Position numbers and translations under genes: made by a program | Source: Candidatus Cloacimonas acidaminovorans str. Evry | GTDB taxonomy: Bacteria > Cloacimonadota > Cloacimonadia > Cloacimonadales > Cloacimonadaceae | Length of the DNA stretch: 64,000 nt | Direction: 5' to 3' | NCBI RefSeq assembly: GCF_000146065.2 | Contig: NC_020449.1 | Location: 2,022,654-2,086,653 of the forward strand | Part shown: positions 9,317 to 19,371 of the stretch, piece by piece | Position numbering within the stretch: position 1 is the stretch's first letter | Layout: each line of letters begins with the position of its first letter | The notes under the pieces: generated by a model | The model's input: the letters and a program-made list of their open reading frames with translations, nothing else | The model's database searches: none | Told to the model about the DNA's origin: nothing

Positions 9317-12300
9317 ATGTTAGAGAAAATACTGAAGAAAGTATTTGGCGATAAGAACAGTCAAGACCTTAAGCGCTATGAACCCGTAGTGCAAGAAATA
9401 AATGAAATATTTTCCGGATTGGAACAATATGAAGATGAACAGCTAATCGCTCGCGTTCAGGAAATTAAACAGGAAATTGCAGATAAACTAAATCCTTTAC
9501 GAAATGAACTTGCTAAACTGGAACAGGAATATCGGGAAACCAGAGAAGATAGCGAAAGAAATCGTTTAGACAATGCAATAGACAGCACTAAAAAAGAACT
9601 GAAAAATCTTACTAAAAGCACTCTGGATGATTACCTGCCGGAGGTTTATGCCATTGTTAAAGATACCTGCCGGCGTTTGTTAGGCAAAAAATTTGAAGTC
9701 CGCGGTCACGAAGTTGAATGGAATATGGTTCCTTTTGATGTGCAATTAATTGGAGCTATGGCTTTACACGATGGTAAAATTGCCGAAATGGCTACCGGAG
9801 AAGGAAAAACCCTGGTTGCTACTATGCCTCTGTTTTTGAATGCCTTAGTGGGACGCGGCGTGCATCTTGTAACCGTAAATGATTATCTGGCAAGTCGTGA
9901 TGCCGAATGGATGAGTCCTGTTTTTCAATTTCACGGACTCACTGTAGGTTGTATTACTACCGGAATGGATTTTGATGCCCGCAAAGAAGCATACAATTGT
10001 GATATAACTTACGGAATGAACAGTGAATTCGGGTTTGACTATTTGCGTGATAATATGGCAACTTCTCCTGATCAGCTTGTCCAGCGGGATTTCTTTTATG
10101 CGATTGTGGATGAAGTAGATAGCATTTTAATTGATGAGGCAAGAACACCTCTAATAATTAGTGGTCCCATTACCCAAGATAAGAATTTCTATCACGAATT
10201 GCGTCCTGCAATCGCACAGCTTGTTCAGTTACAGAATTCTTTGGTACAGAAATACTTAAGTGAAATCAGAGAGGATTTGGATGAAAATAATCCTCAGTCA
10301 GATAATAACCGCTTAGCTAAAAACTTGCTTTTGGTGAAAAGAGCCGCTCCGCGTAACAAAGCATTTATGAAATTGATGCAGGACGGTGAACTGAAAAAAA
10401 TGGTCAACGATATTGAAGGTATCTATTTGCGGGATAAAAAATTGCCTGAACTGGACAACAACCTTTTCTATGTGGTGGAAGAGCGTCACAATAGCGTTGA
10501 CCTCTGTGAAAAAGGAAGAGAAGTGCTTTCCCGAAAGGATAAAGACCTTTTCGTTGTCCAATCCCTGGATGAAATGCTGGCAGAAATAGATAACAATCCC
10601 GAGCTCTCGGAACAGGAAAAACAGAAACAAAAGTCATTGCAGACCAATCGTTTTATGGATAAAAGTGAAAAGCTGCATAACATCAATCAGTTACTGCGTG
10701 CTTTTACCCTCTTTGAAAACGATCAGGAATATGTGGTAATAGATAACAAAGTAGTTATTGTAGATGAATTTACAGGACGTCAAATGCCGGGACGCCGTTT
10801 TTCCGATGGTTTACATCAGGCATTAGAGGCAAAAGAAAATGTGGAAATTGAGGCAGGCACACAAACATTTGCCACTATTACTTTGCAGAACTATTTCAGA
10901 ATGTATGAAAAACTTGCCGGAATGACAGGAACCGCAGTTACCGAAGAAGCCGAATTTATGGAGATTTACAATTTGCCGGTGATGGTGATTCCGACAAATG
11001 TTCCGGTTACACGAATTGACCACGATGATCTTATATATTTAGGCAAAAATGATAAATACCAGGCAATCATCAATGAAATAATTTACTGGCATGAAAGGCA
11101 AAAACCGGTTTTGGTAGGAACTGTTAGTGTGGAGGTCTCCGAAATCTTATCCCGTTTATTAAAGCGTAAAGGCATAGCTCATAATGTTCTAAATGCCCGT
11201 CAACATCAACGCGAAGCTGAAATTATTGCTGAAGCGGGACAACCTGGAGCTGTAACTATTGCTACCAATATGGCAGGTAGAGGAACCGATATAAAACTTG
11301 GCAAAGGTGTTGTGGAAGGTGCTTATGAAAGCTATCTGAATTTGCCTAAAACATTAACCGCAGAATTTCCTTACGGCTTACCTTTGGACGGACTCCATGT
11401 AATTGGCAGTGAAAGACATGAAAGCAGAAGAATTGATAGACAATTACGGGGAAGAGCAGGCCGCCAGGGTGATCCTGGAACCTCAAGGTTCTATTTATCT
11501 TTGGAAGACGATTTAATGCGCCTTTTCGGTTCGGACAGAATAGCTCCAATGATGGTTAAAATGGGCTTAAAATCGGGAGATGTAATTCGTCACCCCTGGA
11601 TGACCAAAGCTGTGGAACAAGCACAAAAAAGAGTGGAAGAGCACAACTTTGAAATCCGCAGAGAACTGCTGAAATATGACGAAGTAATGAATCAGCAACG
11701 CGAAGTGATTTATGCCTACCGTCGCAGTGTGCTTAAGGGTTATGACCTCAAAAATGAAATTCTGGAAATGATTACTGAATCCATTACCAATATGGTGGAT
11801 GATATTATTCCGCCTCATAGCTATCCTGAGGAATGGAATTTGGAACGCATCTGCCAATGGTTTCAACATAATCTGAATTTGGGACTTACGGTTAAAGATA
11901 TAGCCAGCGACCATCTGAATAGAGACCTTCTACTGAATACGCTTTTGGAATATGCACTTTCCGCTTACGAAAACAAAGAAAGACAAATCGGCAGCGAACA
12001 ATTACGCAATATAGAAAGACGAGCCCTCTTAGAAGTTGTAGATGATGAATGGCGTGACCATCTGCATGAAATGGACTTATTAAAAGACGGTGTCTATTTA
12101 CGCGCTTATGCCAATAAAGACCCTTTAATAGAATATAAAAAGGAAAGCTTTGAACTGTTTCAAGGTTTAATTACCCGCATTCAGGAAAATGTTACCCGCA
12201 AAGTGTTTACTACTTATGTTCTATCTCAAGAACAGATTAACAACCTGCTCAAAAATGCAAACCTGACTCATCAGGATATAAATGCTTTCCTGAATGCACA

Positions 12301-12487
12301 ACAGGCACAACAAGCACAACAAATAACTCAAAATATGAGCGCTCCTCCTCAATATAATAGTCCTGTGGGAGAAGTAGAAAAAGTCCGACCAGTTAAAGTA
12401 GCTCCCAAAGTGGGAAGAAATGATCCCTGCCCTTGCGGAAGCGGGAAAAAGTATAAAAAATGCTGCGGAATAAATGAAGCGGAATAG
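9317..12487 (+). CDS. secA: Preprotein translocase ATPase SecA
   Basis: 1056 residues. The ATPase motor drives secretory proteins through the SecYEG channel. The Walker A motif (GEGKTLVA, about residue 160) and the [19 protein letters not shown] signature are intact, as are the second helicase domain motifs ([25 protein letters not shown]). The C-terminus has the SEC-C zinc-binding motif [14 protein letters not shown]. It is longer than E. coli SecA (901 residues): there is an extra charged coiled segment near residues 55-100 and a long insertion around 300-430, as in Bacteroidetes-type SecA. A glutamine-rich linker (AQQAQQAQQ) precedes the zinc motif. AGAAGG precedes the ATG. It probably serves the many secreted proteins in this window. 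Confidence 0.98.
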   Translation: MLEKILKKVFGDKNSQDLKRYEPVVQEINEIFSGLEQYEDEQLIARVQEIKQEIADKLNPLRNELAKLEQEYRETREDSERNRLDNAIDSTKKELKNLTKSTLDDYLPEVYAIVKDTCRRLLGKKFEVRGHEVEWNMVPFDVQLIGAMALHDGKIAEMATGEGKTLVATMPLFLNALVGRGVHLVTVNDYLASRDAEWMSPVFQFHGLTVGCITTGMDFDARKEAYNCDITYGMNSEFGFDYLRDNMATSPDQLVQRDFFYAIVDEVDSILIDEARTPLIISGPITQDKNFYHELRPAIAQLVQLQNSLVQKYLSEIREDLDENNPQSDNNRLAKNLLLVKRAAPRNKAFMKLMQDGELKKMVNDIEGIYLRDKKLPELDNNLFYVVEERHNSVDLCEKGREVLSRKDKDLFVVQSLDEMLAEIDNNPELSEQEKQKQKSLQTNRFMDKSEKLHNINQLLRAFTLFENDQEYVVIDNKVVIVDEFTGRQMPGRRFSDGLHQALEAKENVEIEAGTQTFATITLQNYFRMYEKLAGMTGTAVTEEAEFMEIYNLPVMVIPTNVPVTRIDHDDLIYLGKNDKYQAIINEIIYWHERQKPVLVGTVSVEVSEILSRLLKRKGIAHNVLNARQHQREAEIIAEAGQPGAVTIATNMAGRGTDIKLGKGVVEGAYESYLNLPKTLTAEFPYGLPLDGLHVIGSERHESRRIDRQLRGRAGRQGDPGTSRFYLSLEDDLMRLFGSDRIAPMMVKMGLKSGDVIRHPWMTKAVEQAQKRVEEHNFEIRRELLKYDEVMNQQREVIYAYRRSVLKGYDLKNEILEMITESITNMVDDIIPPHSYPEEWNLERICQWFQHNLNLGLTVKDIASDHLNRDLLLNTLLEYALSAYENKERQIGSEQLRNIERRALLEVVDDEWRDHLHEMDLLKDGVYLRAYANKDPLIEYKKESFELFQGLITRIQENVTRKVFTTYVLSQEQINNLLKNANLTHQDINAFLNAQQAQQAQQITQNMSAPPQYNSPVGEVEKVRPVKVAPKVGRNDPCPCGSGKKYKKCCGINEAE

Positions 12488-12504
12488 AAGTTTAGAGGTC
12501 TGGA

Positions 12505-12845
12505 GGTCAAAAGGAAAGTGAAAAGGTGAAAAGGTGGAAAAGTGAAACTCAGTGCAGAAATCTATGGCAAGCAGGAAAAAGATACAGAAGTCCAGAAGTC
12601 AAGAGGTCAAGATGTTAAATAGGAGAAAGATTAATAGATGGAGAAGACAACTTTCTCAACCCTCTAAATCATTTATAGGAAACTTGAAATTTTCAAACCT
12701 TGTTTCACCTTTTCACCTTTCCACCTTTCCACTTCACTCTCAACCCTCTAAATCATTTATAGGAAACTTGAAATTTTCAAACCTTGTTTCACTTTTCCAC
12801 CTTTTCACCCTTCCACTTCACTTATTAACCTGATAACCAACAAAG
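12505..12845. repeat. Low-complexity intergenic block with an 84-bp direct duplication
   Basis: The 55-bp segment starting CTCAACCCTCTAAATC at 12655 recurs at 12739 (period 84 bp). Around it are AGGTGAAAAGG-type repeats at 12521-12555 and their reverse complements at 12706-12737 and 12786-12820. Non-coding; the secA-topA spacer. Confidence 0.85.
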
Positions 12846-12852
12846 GAAATAT

Positions 12853-15072
12853 ATGAGTAAAGGACTTATAATAGTAGAATCCCCTGCAAAAGCAGGAACT
12901 ATCAGTAAATTTCTGAAGAACCAATTCAGTGTGAAAGCATCAATGGGTCACATTCGTGATTTGCCTAAACGCGAACTGGGAGTTAATGTCCATCAGGGTT
13001 TCAAACCCGTTTATATAATAGATAAAACGAAAAGCAAAGTGATTGCGGAACTTAAAGAAGCAACTTTATCCGCGGATAGCGTTTATCTGGCAAGTGATAA
13101 TGATCGTGAAGGAGAAGCAATTGCCTGGCACTTATCCGAAACCCTGAAAAAGGAACTAAATAATAAACCCGTCTACCGGATTGTGTTTAACGAAATAACT
13201 TCCCAAGCAATCAATGAGGCAATCAAAAACCCCGGTCAAATTGATATGGCAAAAGTGGAAGCACAACAAGCAAGAAGAATATTAGACCGCCTGGTTGGTT
13301 ATGAAATCAGTCCTTTGCTGTGGAAAGTGATTACCAAAGACCTTTCCGCGGGAAGAGTGCAATCGGTTGCTTTGCGTTTGATTTGTGAACGCGAGGCAGA
13401 AATAAAAGCATTTGTCCCTAAAGAATACTGGAAAATTGAAGCGGACTTTTGGAAAGACAATTTGCCTCCCTTTAAAGCTGTATTGGAAAAAATAGAAGGC
13501 AAAAAAGTGGAAATTCCGGATGAGAAAAGTGCCATAGAAATCGTGGAAAACAGCCAAAATGCAGAGGCAATTTTAAGCGAAATAAAACGCAGCAATCGTA
13601 ATGTAGAACCCCTTCCACCTTTTATTACCAGTACTTTGCAACAGGAAGCAAGTAAAATACTTGGTTTTCAGGCACAAAAAACAATGAGCATTGCTCAAGT
13701 TCTATATGAAGGTATTGATTTGGGTGGAGAAAGAACCGGTCTGATAACTTATATGCGAACCGATTCTACCAGAATGGCGGAAGAGGCAATAACTAAAGCT
13801 CAAAACCTTATAAAAGAACGCTTTGGTAAAGAACTGGTGCATCCGAAAGTCCGAGTTTTCAAAAATAAACAGAGTGCTCAGGATGCGCATGAAGCAATTC
13901 GTCCTACCGATCCTTTCAGAACTCCTGAAAGCGTAGCGCAGTATTTAACCAAAGAACAGATGAAACTTTATACCCTTATCTGGCAGCGTTTTATAGCTAC
14001 GCAAATGATACCGGTAAAACTCCTTTCCACAAGTGTAAAGATAAATGCCGGAAAAGCAGAATTTGTGTCTTCTGGAGCTCAAATAATGGAAGAGGGTTTC
14101 CTGAAAGCATATCCTCACCTTTATATTCCTTTGGGCGAAAAGATTCATCAGGATTATGCTAAAAATGATGTTCTGGAACATAGTCCTTTGGAAAAGACAC
14201 AGCATTTTACTACTTCTCCGGCAAGATACACTGAGGCATCTTTAATCAAAGAACTGGAGGCAAAAGGGATTGGGCGTCCTTCTACTTATGCTACCATTAT
14301 AGAAACATTAAGAAAGCGTAAATATGTTACTATGGAGAAAAAGGCATTTTTGCCGACGCAATTGGGAAGTGATGTAAACCGCTTTTTGGTGGATAAGTTT
14401 GATTATCTTTTTAATGTTCAGTTTACTGCCGAAATGGAAACCAAACTGGATGAAGTGGAATACAGTAACATTGCCTGGAATGAAGTGGTGCAGGAATATT
14501 ACGACCAACTTGTTGCCTTAATTCGTCAGGTAGATGTGAAGAAGGAGAAAAACAATTTTGTTCAGGATACCGGCATTGTTTGTGATGTTTGCAAACAGGG
14601 AACAATGTTAATCAAACACAGCAAGAGGGGCGATTTTCTTTCCTGCAGCCGTTTTCCCCAATGCAAAAACACGAAGAATTTTACCCGCGATGAAGATGGT
14701 AACATCAAGATTTTTGTGCCTACACCCTTAAATGAGAATTGTCCGCAATGTGGTTCTCCCTTAATGTTAAGAACCGGAAAATATGGAGAGTTTATTGCCT
14801 GTTCCAATTATCCCAAATGCAAATATGCCCGTCCTAAAACCTTAGGAATTAAATGTCCGGAATGCGGAATCGGTGAATTAACAGCCCGTAAATCCAAAAA
14901 AGGACGCACCTTTTATTCCTGCAATCGCTATCCAGAATGTAAATATATAACTAACGATAAACCCCTTCCAATAAGCTGTCCCAAGTGTGGAAATCCTTAC
15001 ATAGTAGAAAAATACAGCCGGGAAAAAGGAAAAATTAAAATCTGCCCCAACTGCAAAACCGAGATGGAATAG
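12853..15072 (+). CDS. topA: DNA topoisomerase I
   Basis: 739 residues; type IA topoisomerase that relaxes negative supercoils. The Toprim domain has Glu9 and the SDNDREGE motif (81-88). The active-site tyrosine is Tyr300 in TGLITYMRTDS. The C-terminus (about 575-736) carries four Cys4 zinc-ribbon modules, for example CDVC...CSRFPQC and CPEC...CNRYPEC, that help bind single-stranded DNA. Length and domain order are standard. The following permease gene starts only 3 bp after the stop codon, so the two are probably co-transcribed. The upstream spacer is a repeat block with no clear promoter. Confidence 0.98.
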   Translation: MSKGLIIVESPAKAGTISKFLKNQFSVKASMGHIRDLPKRELGVNVHQGFKPVYIIDKTKSKVIAELKEATLSADSVYLASDNDREGEAIAWHLSETLKKELNNKPVYRIVFNEITSQAINEAIKNPGQIDMAKVEAQQARRILDRLVGYEISPLLWKVITKDLSAGRVQSVALRLICEREAEIKAFVPKEYWKIEADFWKDNLPPFKAVLEKIEGKKVEIPDEKSAIEIVENSQNAEAILSEIKRSNRNVEPLPPFITSTLQQEASKILGFQAQKTMSIAQVLYEGIDLGGERTGLITYMRTDSTRMAEEAITKAQNLIKERFGKELVHPKVRVFKNKQSAQDAHEAIRPTDPFRTPESVAQYLTKEQMKLYTLIWQRFIATQMIPVKLLSTSVKINAGKAEFVSSGAQIMEEGFLKAYPHLYIPLGEKIHQDYAKNDVLEHSPLEKTQHFTTSPARYTEASLIKELEAKGIGRPSTYATIIETLRKRKYVTMEKKAFLPTQLGSDVNRFLVDKFDYLFNVQFTAEMETKLDEVEYSNIAWNEVVQEYYDQLVALIRQVDVKKEKNNFVQDTGIVCDVCKQGTMLIKHSKRGDFLSCSRFPQCKNTKNFTRDEDGNIKIFVPTPLNENCPQCGSPLMLRTGKYGEFIACSNYPKCKYARPKTLGIKCPECGIGELTARKSKKGRTFYSCNRYPECKYITNDKPLPISCPKCGNPYIVEKYSREKGKIKICPNCKTEME

Positions 15073-15075
15073 ACA

Positions 15076-16347
15076 ATGAACATTAAAGACGGCATCAATA
15101 GCGCTTTCCAAAGCATTTTCAGCCATAAACTGAGGTCTTTGTTAACCCTAACAGGAATTGTTATTGGAGTGCTTGCCGTAGTAACAATGTTTTCCAGTGT
15201 TTATGCCATAAAAGCACTTATCAAAAAGAATATGGAAGGTATGGGCTGGGATAATTCTATTATTATTTTCCCCGGTTCAGGAAATATTGATTTGGAAACA
15301 GGAAAAACGCGCAGTAAAATTAGGCGTGCTAAACAAAATGTTCCTCCTTTGAACTATGACGATTATCTGGCTCTGAAAGAAAACCTGAATTACAAATGTA
15401 TTTACGGGACAATTTCTAAACAGAGCTTATATCGGGTTGGCAATAAAATAAATAATATTATCTTGCGTGCTACAGAAGTAGAATTTTTCCAAAACAAAAG
15501 CTATCCTATCAGTAAGGGACGCTATTTTAATACTTACGAAGCGGAAAATAATATCCCGGTTGCCGTTTTGGGTTATCATTTTGCCGAAGAATACTTTAAG
15601 GATAAAGACCCGATTGGTCAGGTTCTGGTTTTAGGTTCACAGCGTTTTACCATCGTAGGTGTTTTAGCTTCTGATGTTTTAAATACCGGAAATGGAATGA
15701 ATTTTGATCCCTGGCAAAGAGAATGGGACTTGAAAGCTGTGTATGTTCCCTTAAAATATGGAGCTACTTATTTAAGCCCAGCAAGAATGATCCATCAGAT
15801 TTATATACAATCAAATTCCAGTGAGGACTATACCAAATTAAAAAACGAGGCAAGGCAAATACTGCTTGCCAGGCATAATATGTATCCCAATTTTCAGTTT
15901 ATGGATATTGGCGATATGATCTTAAATATTACGCAAGAGATTAATAAATTTATGGATAAATGGAATATAACCCTTATTGCCATTGCTTCCATTTCTTTGA
16001 TTGTAGGCGGAATAGGACTTTTCAGTACTTTACTGATTAGTATTCAGGAAAGAATGACCGAAATTGGTATTCGCAAAAGTATTGGTGCAACCGAACAGGA
16101 TATCTTTTTCTATTTTATTTTTGAAGCACTGGCTTTGGCTTTTATTGGGGCAATTTTAGGTGTTGTTCTTGCCTGGATTTTGATTGTTTTGATAGCTAAA
16201 GGCATTAATTTCCCCTTGTATCTTCCAGTGCAGGGAGTTGCTGTTGGAATTGGTTTTTCTCTATTAGTTGGCTTTCTTTCCGGAATCTATCCCGCCTGGA
16301 AAGCTACCGGCATTGATCCTATTCAGGCAATTTACTACCACGAATGA
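15076..16347 (+). CDS. MacB/FtsX-type ABC transporter permease
   Basis: 423 residues. The N-terminal transmembrane helix (about 20-45) is followed by a MacB-type periplasmic core domain (about 50-275) and three C-terminal helices of the FtsX fold (about 295-415). A conserved IGIRKSIGATEQDI loop, which contacts the ATPase, lies around residue 330. This is the mechanotransmission-type permease found in LolCDE/MacAB-like systems for exporting lipids, peptides or lipoproteins. No ATP-binding partner lies next to it, so the ATPase must be encoded elsewhere. It sits 3 bp after topA. The substrate is unknown. Confidence 0.9.
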   Translation: MNIKDGINSAFQSIFSHKLRSLLTLTGIVIGVLAVVTMFSSVYAIKALIKKNMEGMGWDNSIIIFPGSGNIDLETGKTRSKIRRAKQNVPPLNYDDYLALKENLNYKCIYGTISKQSLYRVGNKINNIILRATEVEFFQNKSYPISKGRYFNTYEAENNIPVAVLGYHFAEEYFKDKDPIGQVLVLGSQRFTIVGVLASDVLNTGNGMNFDPWQREWDLKAVYVPLKYGATYLSPARMIHQIYIQSNSSEDYTKLKNEARQILLARHNMYPNFQFMDIGDMILNITQEINKFMDKWNITLIAIASISLIVGGIGLFSTLLISIQERMTEIGIRKSIGATEQDIFFYFIFEALALAFIGAILGVVLAWILIVLIAKGINFPLYLPVQGVAVGIGFSLLVGFLSGIYPAWKATGIDPIQAIYYHE

Positions 16348-16436
16348 AAACACCGGAAGAACGATTTCCTCGTTATTGCTAACTTTGCTTCTATAAATAA
16401 TGTGTTAAAAAATAACAAAGAAAGGGAGTAGCTCCA

Positions 16437-17017
16437 GTGAAAAAACCAGATAAAATAGCCGAGTTTCTGGCAAAAAACGCCTACTCATCACACGCATCCT
16501 GTGTATCGCTGTTGCTTTGGAATTCGTCATCAATTATAAGGTTCGGATTCAGCATCTGCTAACTAATCCCTCAGGTATTATCATCAGTATTATTCTAATT
16601 GCTTTAGGTGCCTTTATCAGGTCCTGGTCTGCCGGAATTATTCAAAAAGGTAATCGCCTGGTGCAGGAAGGACCTTATTGCTTAAATCGTAATCCGTTAT
16701 ACACAGGTAGCGCTTTAATTTTAATCGGATTTGTTTTATTCCTGAATGATATTTGGGCTTGGATAGCAGCAATTCTCTTGATTCTGGTAATTTTCCCTTT
16801 CACCATTAGCAGAGAAGAAAAAGGTCTGAGCAATAAATTTCCTGATGAGTGGATTAACTATGCCAAAACAACCGGAAGGTATTTCCCCCGGAAAATTTCC
16901 TGGAAAAAAATGAAATATCCCTGGTCTTTCCAGTTATGGCTTAAAAACAGGGAATACCAAACCTTTTTCCTATCTCTCCTTCTCCTGATAATAATTATCA
17001 TAGTTGGGTTGGTTTAG
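16437..17017 (+). CDS. Isoprenylcysteine/phospholipid methyltransferase-like membrane protein, with frameshift
   Basis: The main frame encodes a small polytopic membrane protein ending in hydrophobic helices, with the PEMT/ICMT-type motif EGPYCLNRNPLYTG, a family that uses S-adenosylmethionine. That frame has no ATG; its first usable start inside is TTG at 16517. An upstream GTG at 16437 with an AGGGAG ribosome site opens a second frame (VKKPDKIAEFLAK). That frame reaches the heptamer A AAA AAC at 16472-16478, and a -1 shift there joins it exactly to RLLITRILCIAVALEF in the main frame. Without the shift the first frame ends near 16560. Either this is programmed -1 frameshifting, or a one-base error or mutation in a run of six A. 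Joined length is about 193 residues. Confidence 0.75.
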
Positions 17018-17208
17018 AGGGTTGGGAAAGTTGAGAGGGTTGAGAAGGTTGAGAAAGTTGAGAGGGTTGAGAAGGTTGAGAAGGTTGAGAGGGTTTAGAG
17101 GGTTTAGAGGGTTTAGAAGGTTTAGAGGGTTTAGAGGGTTGAGAAGGTTTAGAGGGTTGAAAGCCCAAAGGGCGAAACAACGATAGCGATGGGTGCGTAA
17201 GCCCCTCG
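17016..17208 (+). repeat. GTTGAGAAGG tandem block plus family C element
   Basis: About 16 units of GTTGAGAAGG/GTTTAGAGG (9-10 bp), then the 48-bp family C element at 17161-17208: a GCCC-N3-GGGC hairpin, then GATAGCGATGGGTGCGTAAG and CCCCTCG. Related blocks lie at 40085-40175, 51685-51915 (inverted) and 61958-62450. Confidence 0.85.
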
Positions 17209-17855
17209 TAAAAAAAGAAAAATACAACCCCTTTTCAGCTTTTTTCCCCTATTACATTGATTTTGAAGAAAATAGCAGTTCATCCCTAAGAGCATTGCTG
17301 AAGCATTGCTTACCCAATACTAATGCCATCCGTAATGGGTAAGCAATGGGTAAGCAATGCTATTAAGAAAGAGTATGATGTGGTGTCATAAATAAGTTGA
17401 CACTTTTATTTTTTATTAGACATTATCATTTGTCAAGACCAATCTTTAATCAAAAATTATATAACCTCCATTTTGGATAGATATATTAAAAAGTCCCTGC
17501 TGGACGACATATTTTTACTACGGGTTTCAACCCGGCGATAAGATATCAAAAGAAAGAGATAAAAGTCCCATCAGGATGACAGGTAAAGAGAATAGAGATA
17601 GATAATCTTACTGAGAAAAGCAGGATGAAGCATCAGACAAGAAACTTAGAAGTTATACAAAGAAGGCAATTTCTGTCGTTCCTAACGGAACTTTTTCTGT
17701 TATTTATGCTTTATGAAAATGGATAGAGTATAGCTTATATTTGTGTTTGTCATTCCGTACTTGAAGCGGAATTCATTTTGAATATTATTATAGTATGGAT
17801 TCCTGCTTGCGCAGGAATGACAAGGGTCTGATCATTCAAAAAATGGTATTATTTG
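17209..17855. other. Gene-free spacer with several small repeat elements
   Basis: No gene seen. The spacer holds family B at 17302-17370. It also holds a CGGGTTTCAACCCG hairpin near 17520 and a GTCGTTCCTAACGGAAC palindrome near 17675, both of the kind found in the 88-bp array at 62823. Finally, a GGATTCCTGCTTGCGCAGGA hairpin lies near 17795. Confidence 0.55.
17302..17370 (+). repeat. Dispersed repeat family B, copy 1 (AGCATTGCTTACCCA inverted repeat)
   Basis: Inverted repeat with arms AGCATTGCTTACCCAATAC and GTAATGGGTAAGCAATG, the latter partly duplicated. The copy at 40274-40340 is almost identical. The ~50 bp before it are also shared, as is the GTTGAGAAGG block upstream. Confidence 0.85.
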
Positions 17856-17909
17856 CGGAGGAACGGCGTCCTCCGGCTACACAAAAAAACGGAGGAACGG
17901 TGTCCTCCG
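17856..17909. repeat. Paired REP-like hairpins, second locus
   Basis: Two consecutive CGGAGGA-N6-TCCTCCG hairpins (17856-17875 and 17890-17909) of the same type as at 5723-5780. The right-hand one doubles as a terminator. Confidence 0.75.
17883..17909 (-). terminator. Intrinsic terminator of the ExbB/ExbD operon
   Basis: Minus strand: stem CGGAGGA / TCCTCCG with a 6-nt loop followed by seven T, 22 bp beyond the AgmX/TonB-like stop codon. Confidence 0.88.
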
Positions 17910-17931
17910 TCTGTAAAAATAGTTTTGAGAG

Positions 17932-19359
17932 TTAACCTTTGCGTAATCTGAATTTGAATTCGTAATCAAATTCTTCATTTATAGGGAAGCTCCAGGATTC
18001 GCAAAGTTGTTCCAGTTCGGTTAAAAAACCATTAGGCATATTGCCTTCAGGGGTGATTATGGCATCCTGCACTTTTCCGGAAGCGTTAATTAACAGACGA
18101 ATTTTTACGCTTCCCGAAAAAGGAATAGTGGCATTCCATTTCATATACAGAGATTGTATCTGTCCTTTACGAATCTCCACAGCTCTTCTAACTTCGTCAA
18201 TAATTGTTTGGCGTTCTGCAGGTGCTTGAGAAATGGTTTCTTCAGTAACTTGAGTTACTTGTTTGCTTTTAAACTTTGCAAGGGTTTGTTCTGTGACAGC
18301 TGTTTTCCCAAAAGCAACTCCACTGGGCATCAATTTGCTTTGATCTCCTGAAGCTTTAACAATAGCTACCCCTTCGGGACGGATTTCAGAACCCCTAACT
18401 GTGGGCGCTTTGGTTGCTACAGAGCCAATATCACTGGTAAAACTTCTAGTGGCATTGGGGTCAAAAGTTGTTCCGCCAACTCCTCCACCAGGTCCTGCTC
18501 CTCCAACACCAGGTCCTGCACCTCCACCACCTCCGCCTCCGGGACGAGAAGTAACAAATCCTTCCATAAGAGTGAGTGCCTGAACAGGTCTTGCGGCTGA
18601 AGTGGCACTCGGATCAAAAGTACCAAAGCCACTACCAAAAATTGCGCCTGCTGATTTAGCGGTTCCCTTGCCTCCGGGAACTCCACTTGGTTGTTCTTTT
18701 CCTGCAGTTTCTTCAGGAACTTCGGCATATTCACCCGCTTCTTCAAAAGTACTGGGTTTTGCTAATGCCTCTGCTTGAATGCGTTCTGCTTTCTGAATTG
18801 TTTGAAGTTTCTGTTCCAAAGTTGTATCGTAGGAGACCTGTTTTTTTAGAAACAGATCAAAGATAATCACAAAAATAACGGTTAGAATGACGAACAACAG
18901 GATCATATTACGGCTGAATTTTTCATCGGCAGTAGGTTGAGGACGACAGGCATATTGAGCAGCAATTTGTTGCTGTTCCGGAGTAAGAACAGAAACATAA
19001 GGTTCTTTAAATTCGTAAGAAATTTCCCAATTAGGTGCGATGGCAAGAGTTCCTGTCATATCGGGACGAAGCAAGAGTTTATTACCCTGCAGAATAAAAC
19101 TTTTTGTCAGATAAGATTCATCTACCGGTTCTCCATCTTTAGCACAACTTACTTTCGCACCAGGAGGCAACTGTAGGTAAAGCTGATCACCTTTTTTAGT
19201 GACAAACAGGTGCTTTTCTGGAAATGTCTCATCCAGGATTTGCCAGAAGAGGTATTTATCCGAACCGATAAAGAACTTGTTCTTAAAATCGCGTCCATAA
19301 CGCACCTGATCCAGTTTTTTGCCTTTATAGTGCAGAGTTAAGTTTAATAATTTGGACAT
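17932..19359 (-). CDS. AgmX/TonB-like energy-transducing protein
   Basis: 475 residues. Residues 1-120 form a soluble, probably cytoplasmic, beta-rich domain. One transmembrane helix follows (152-171, very hydrophobic). A long low-complexity periplasmic linker (about 200-370) has a glycine run near 270-300. The C-terminal domain (about 385-475) has the AgmX/TonB pattern (IQSLYMKWNATIPFSGSVKIRL...AIITPEGN). In the family, this module couples an inner-membrane proton motor to targets in the periplasm or outer membrane. It is the last gene of the ExbB-ExbD-ExbD operon, 12 bp after the second ExbD. An N-terminal soluble domain before the helix is unlike classical TonB and recalls gliding-motility AgmX/GltJ-type proteins. 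Confidence 0.85.
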   Translation of the reverse strand: MSKLLNLTLHYKGKKLDQVRYGRDFKNKFFIGSDKYLFWQILDETFPEKHLFVTKKGDQLYLQLPPGAKVSCAKDGEPVDESYLTKSFILQGNKLLLRPDMTGTLAIAPNWEISYEFKEPYVSVLTPEQQQIAAQYACRPQPTADEKFSRNMILLFVILTVIFVIIFDLFLKKQVSYDTTLEQKLQTIQKAERIQAEALAKPSTFEEAGEYAEVPEETAGKEQPSGVPGGKGTAKSAGAIFGSGFGTFDPSATSAARPVQALTLMEGFVTSRPGGGGGGGAGPGVGGAGPGGGVGGTTFDPNATRSFTSDIGSVATKAPTVRGSEIRPEGVAIVKASGDQSKLMPSGVAFGKTAVTEQTLAKFKSKQVTQVTEETISQAPAERQTIIDEVRRAVEIRKGQIQSLYMKWNATIPFSGSVKIRLLINASGKVQDAIITPEGNMPNGFLTELEQLCESWSFPINEEFDYEFKFRLRKG

Positions 19360-19371
19360 TTTCCCTCCTTT

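Noticed and set aside
12552-12833. Open frame in the secA-topA spacer
   Set aside because: Repeats the same LSQPSKSFIGNLKFSNLV segment because of the 84-bp duplication.
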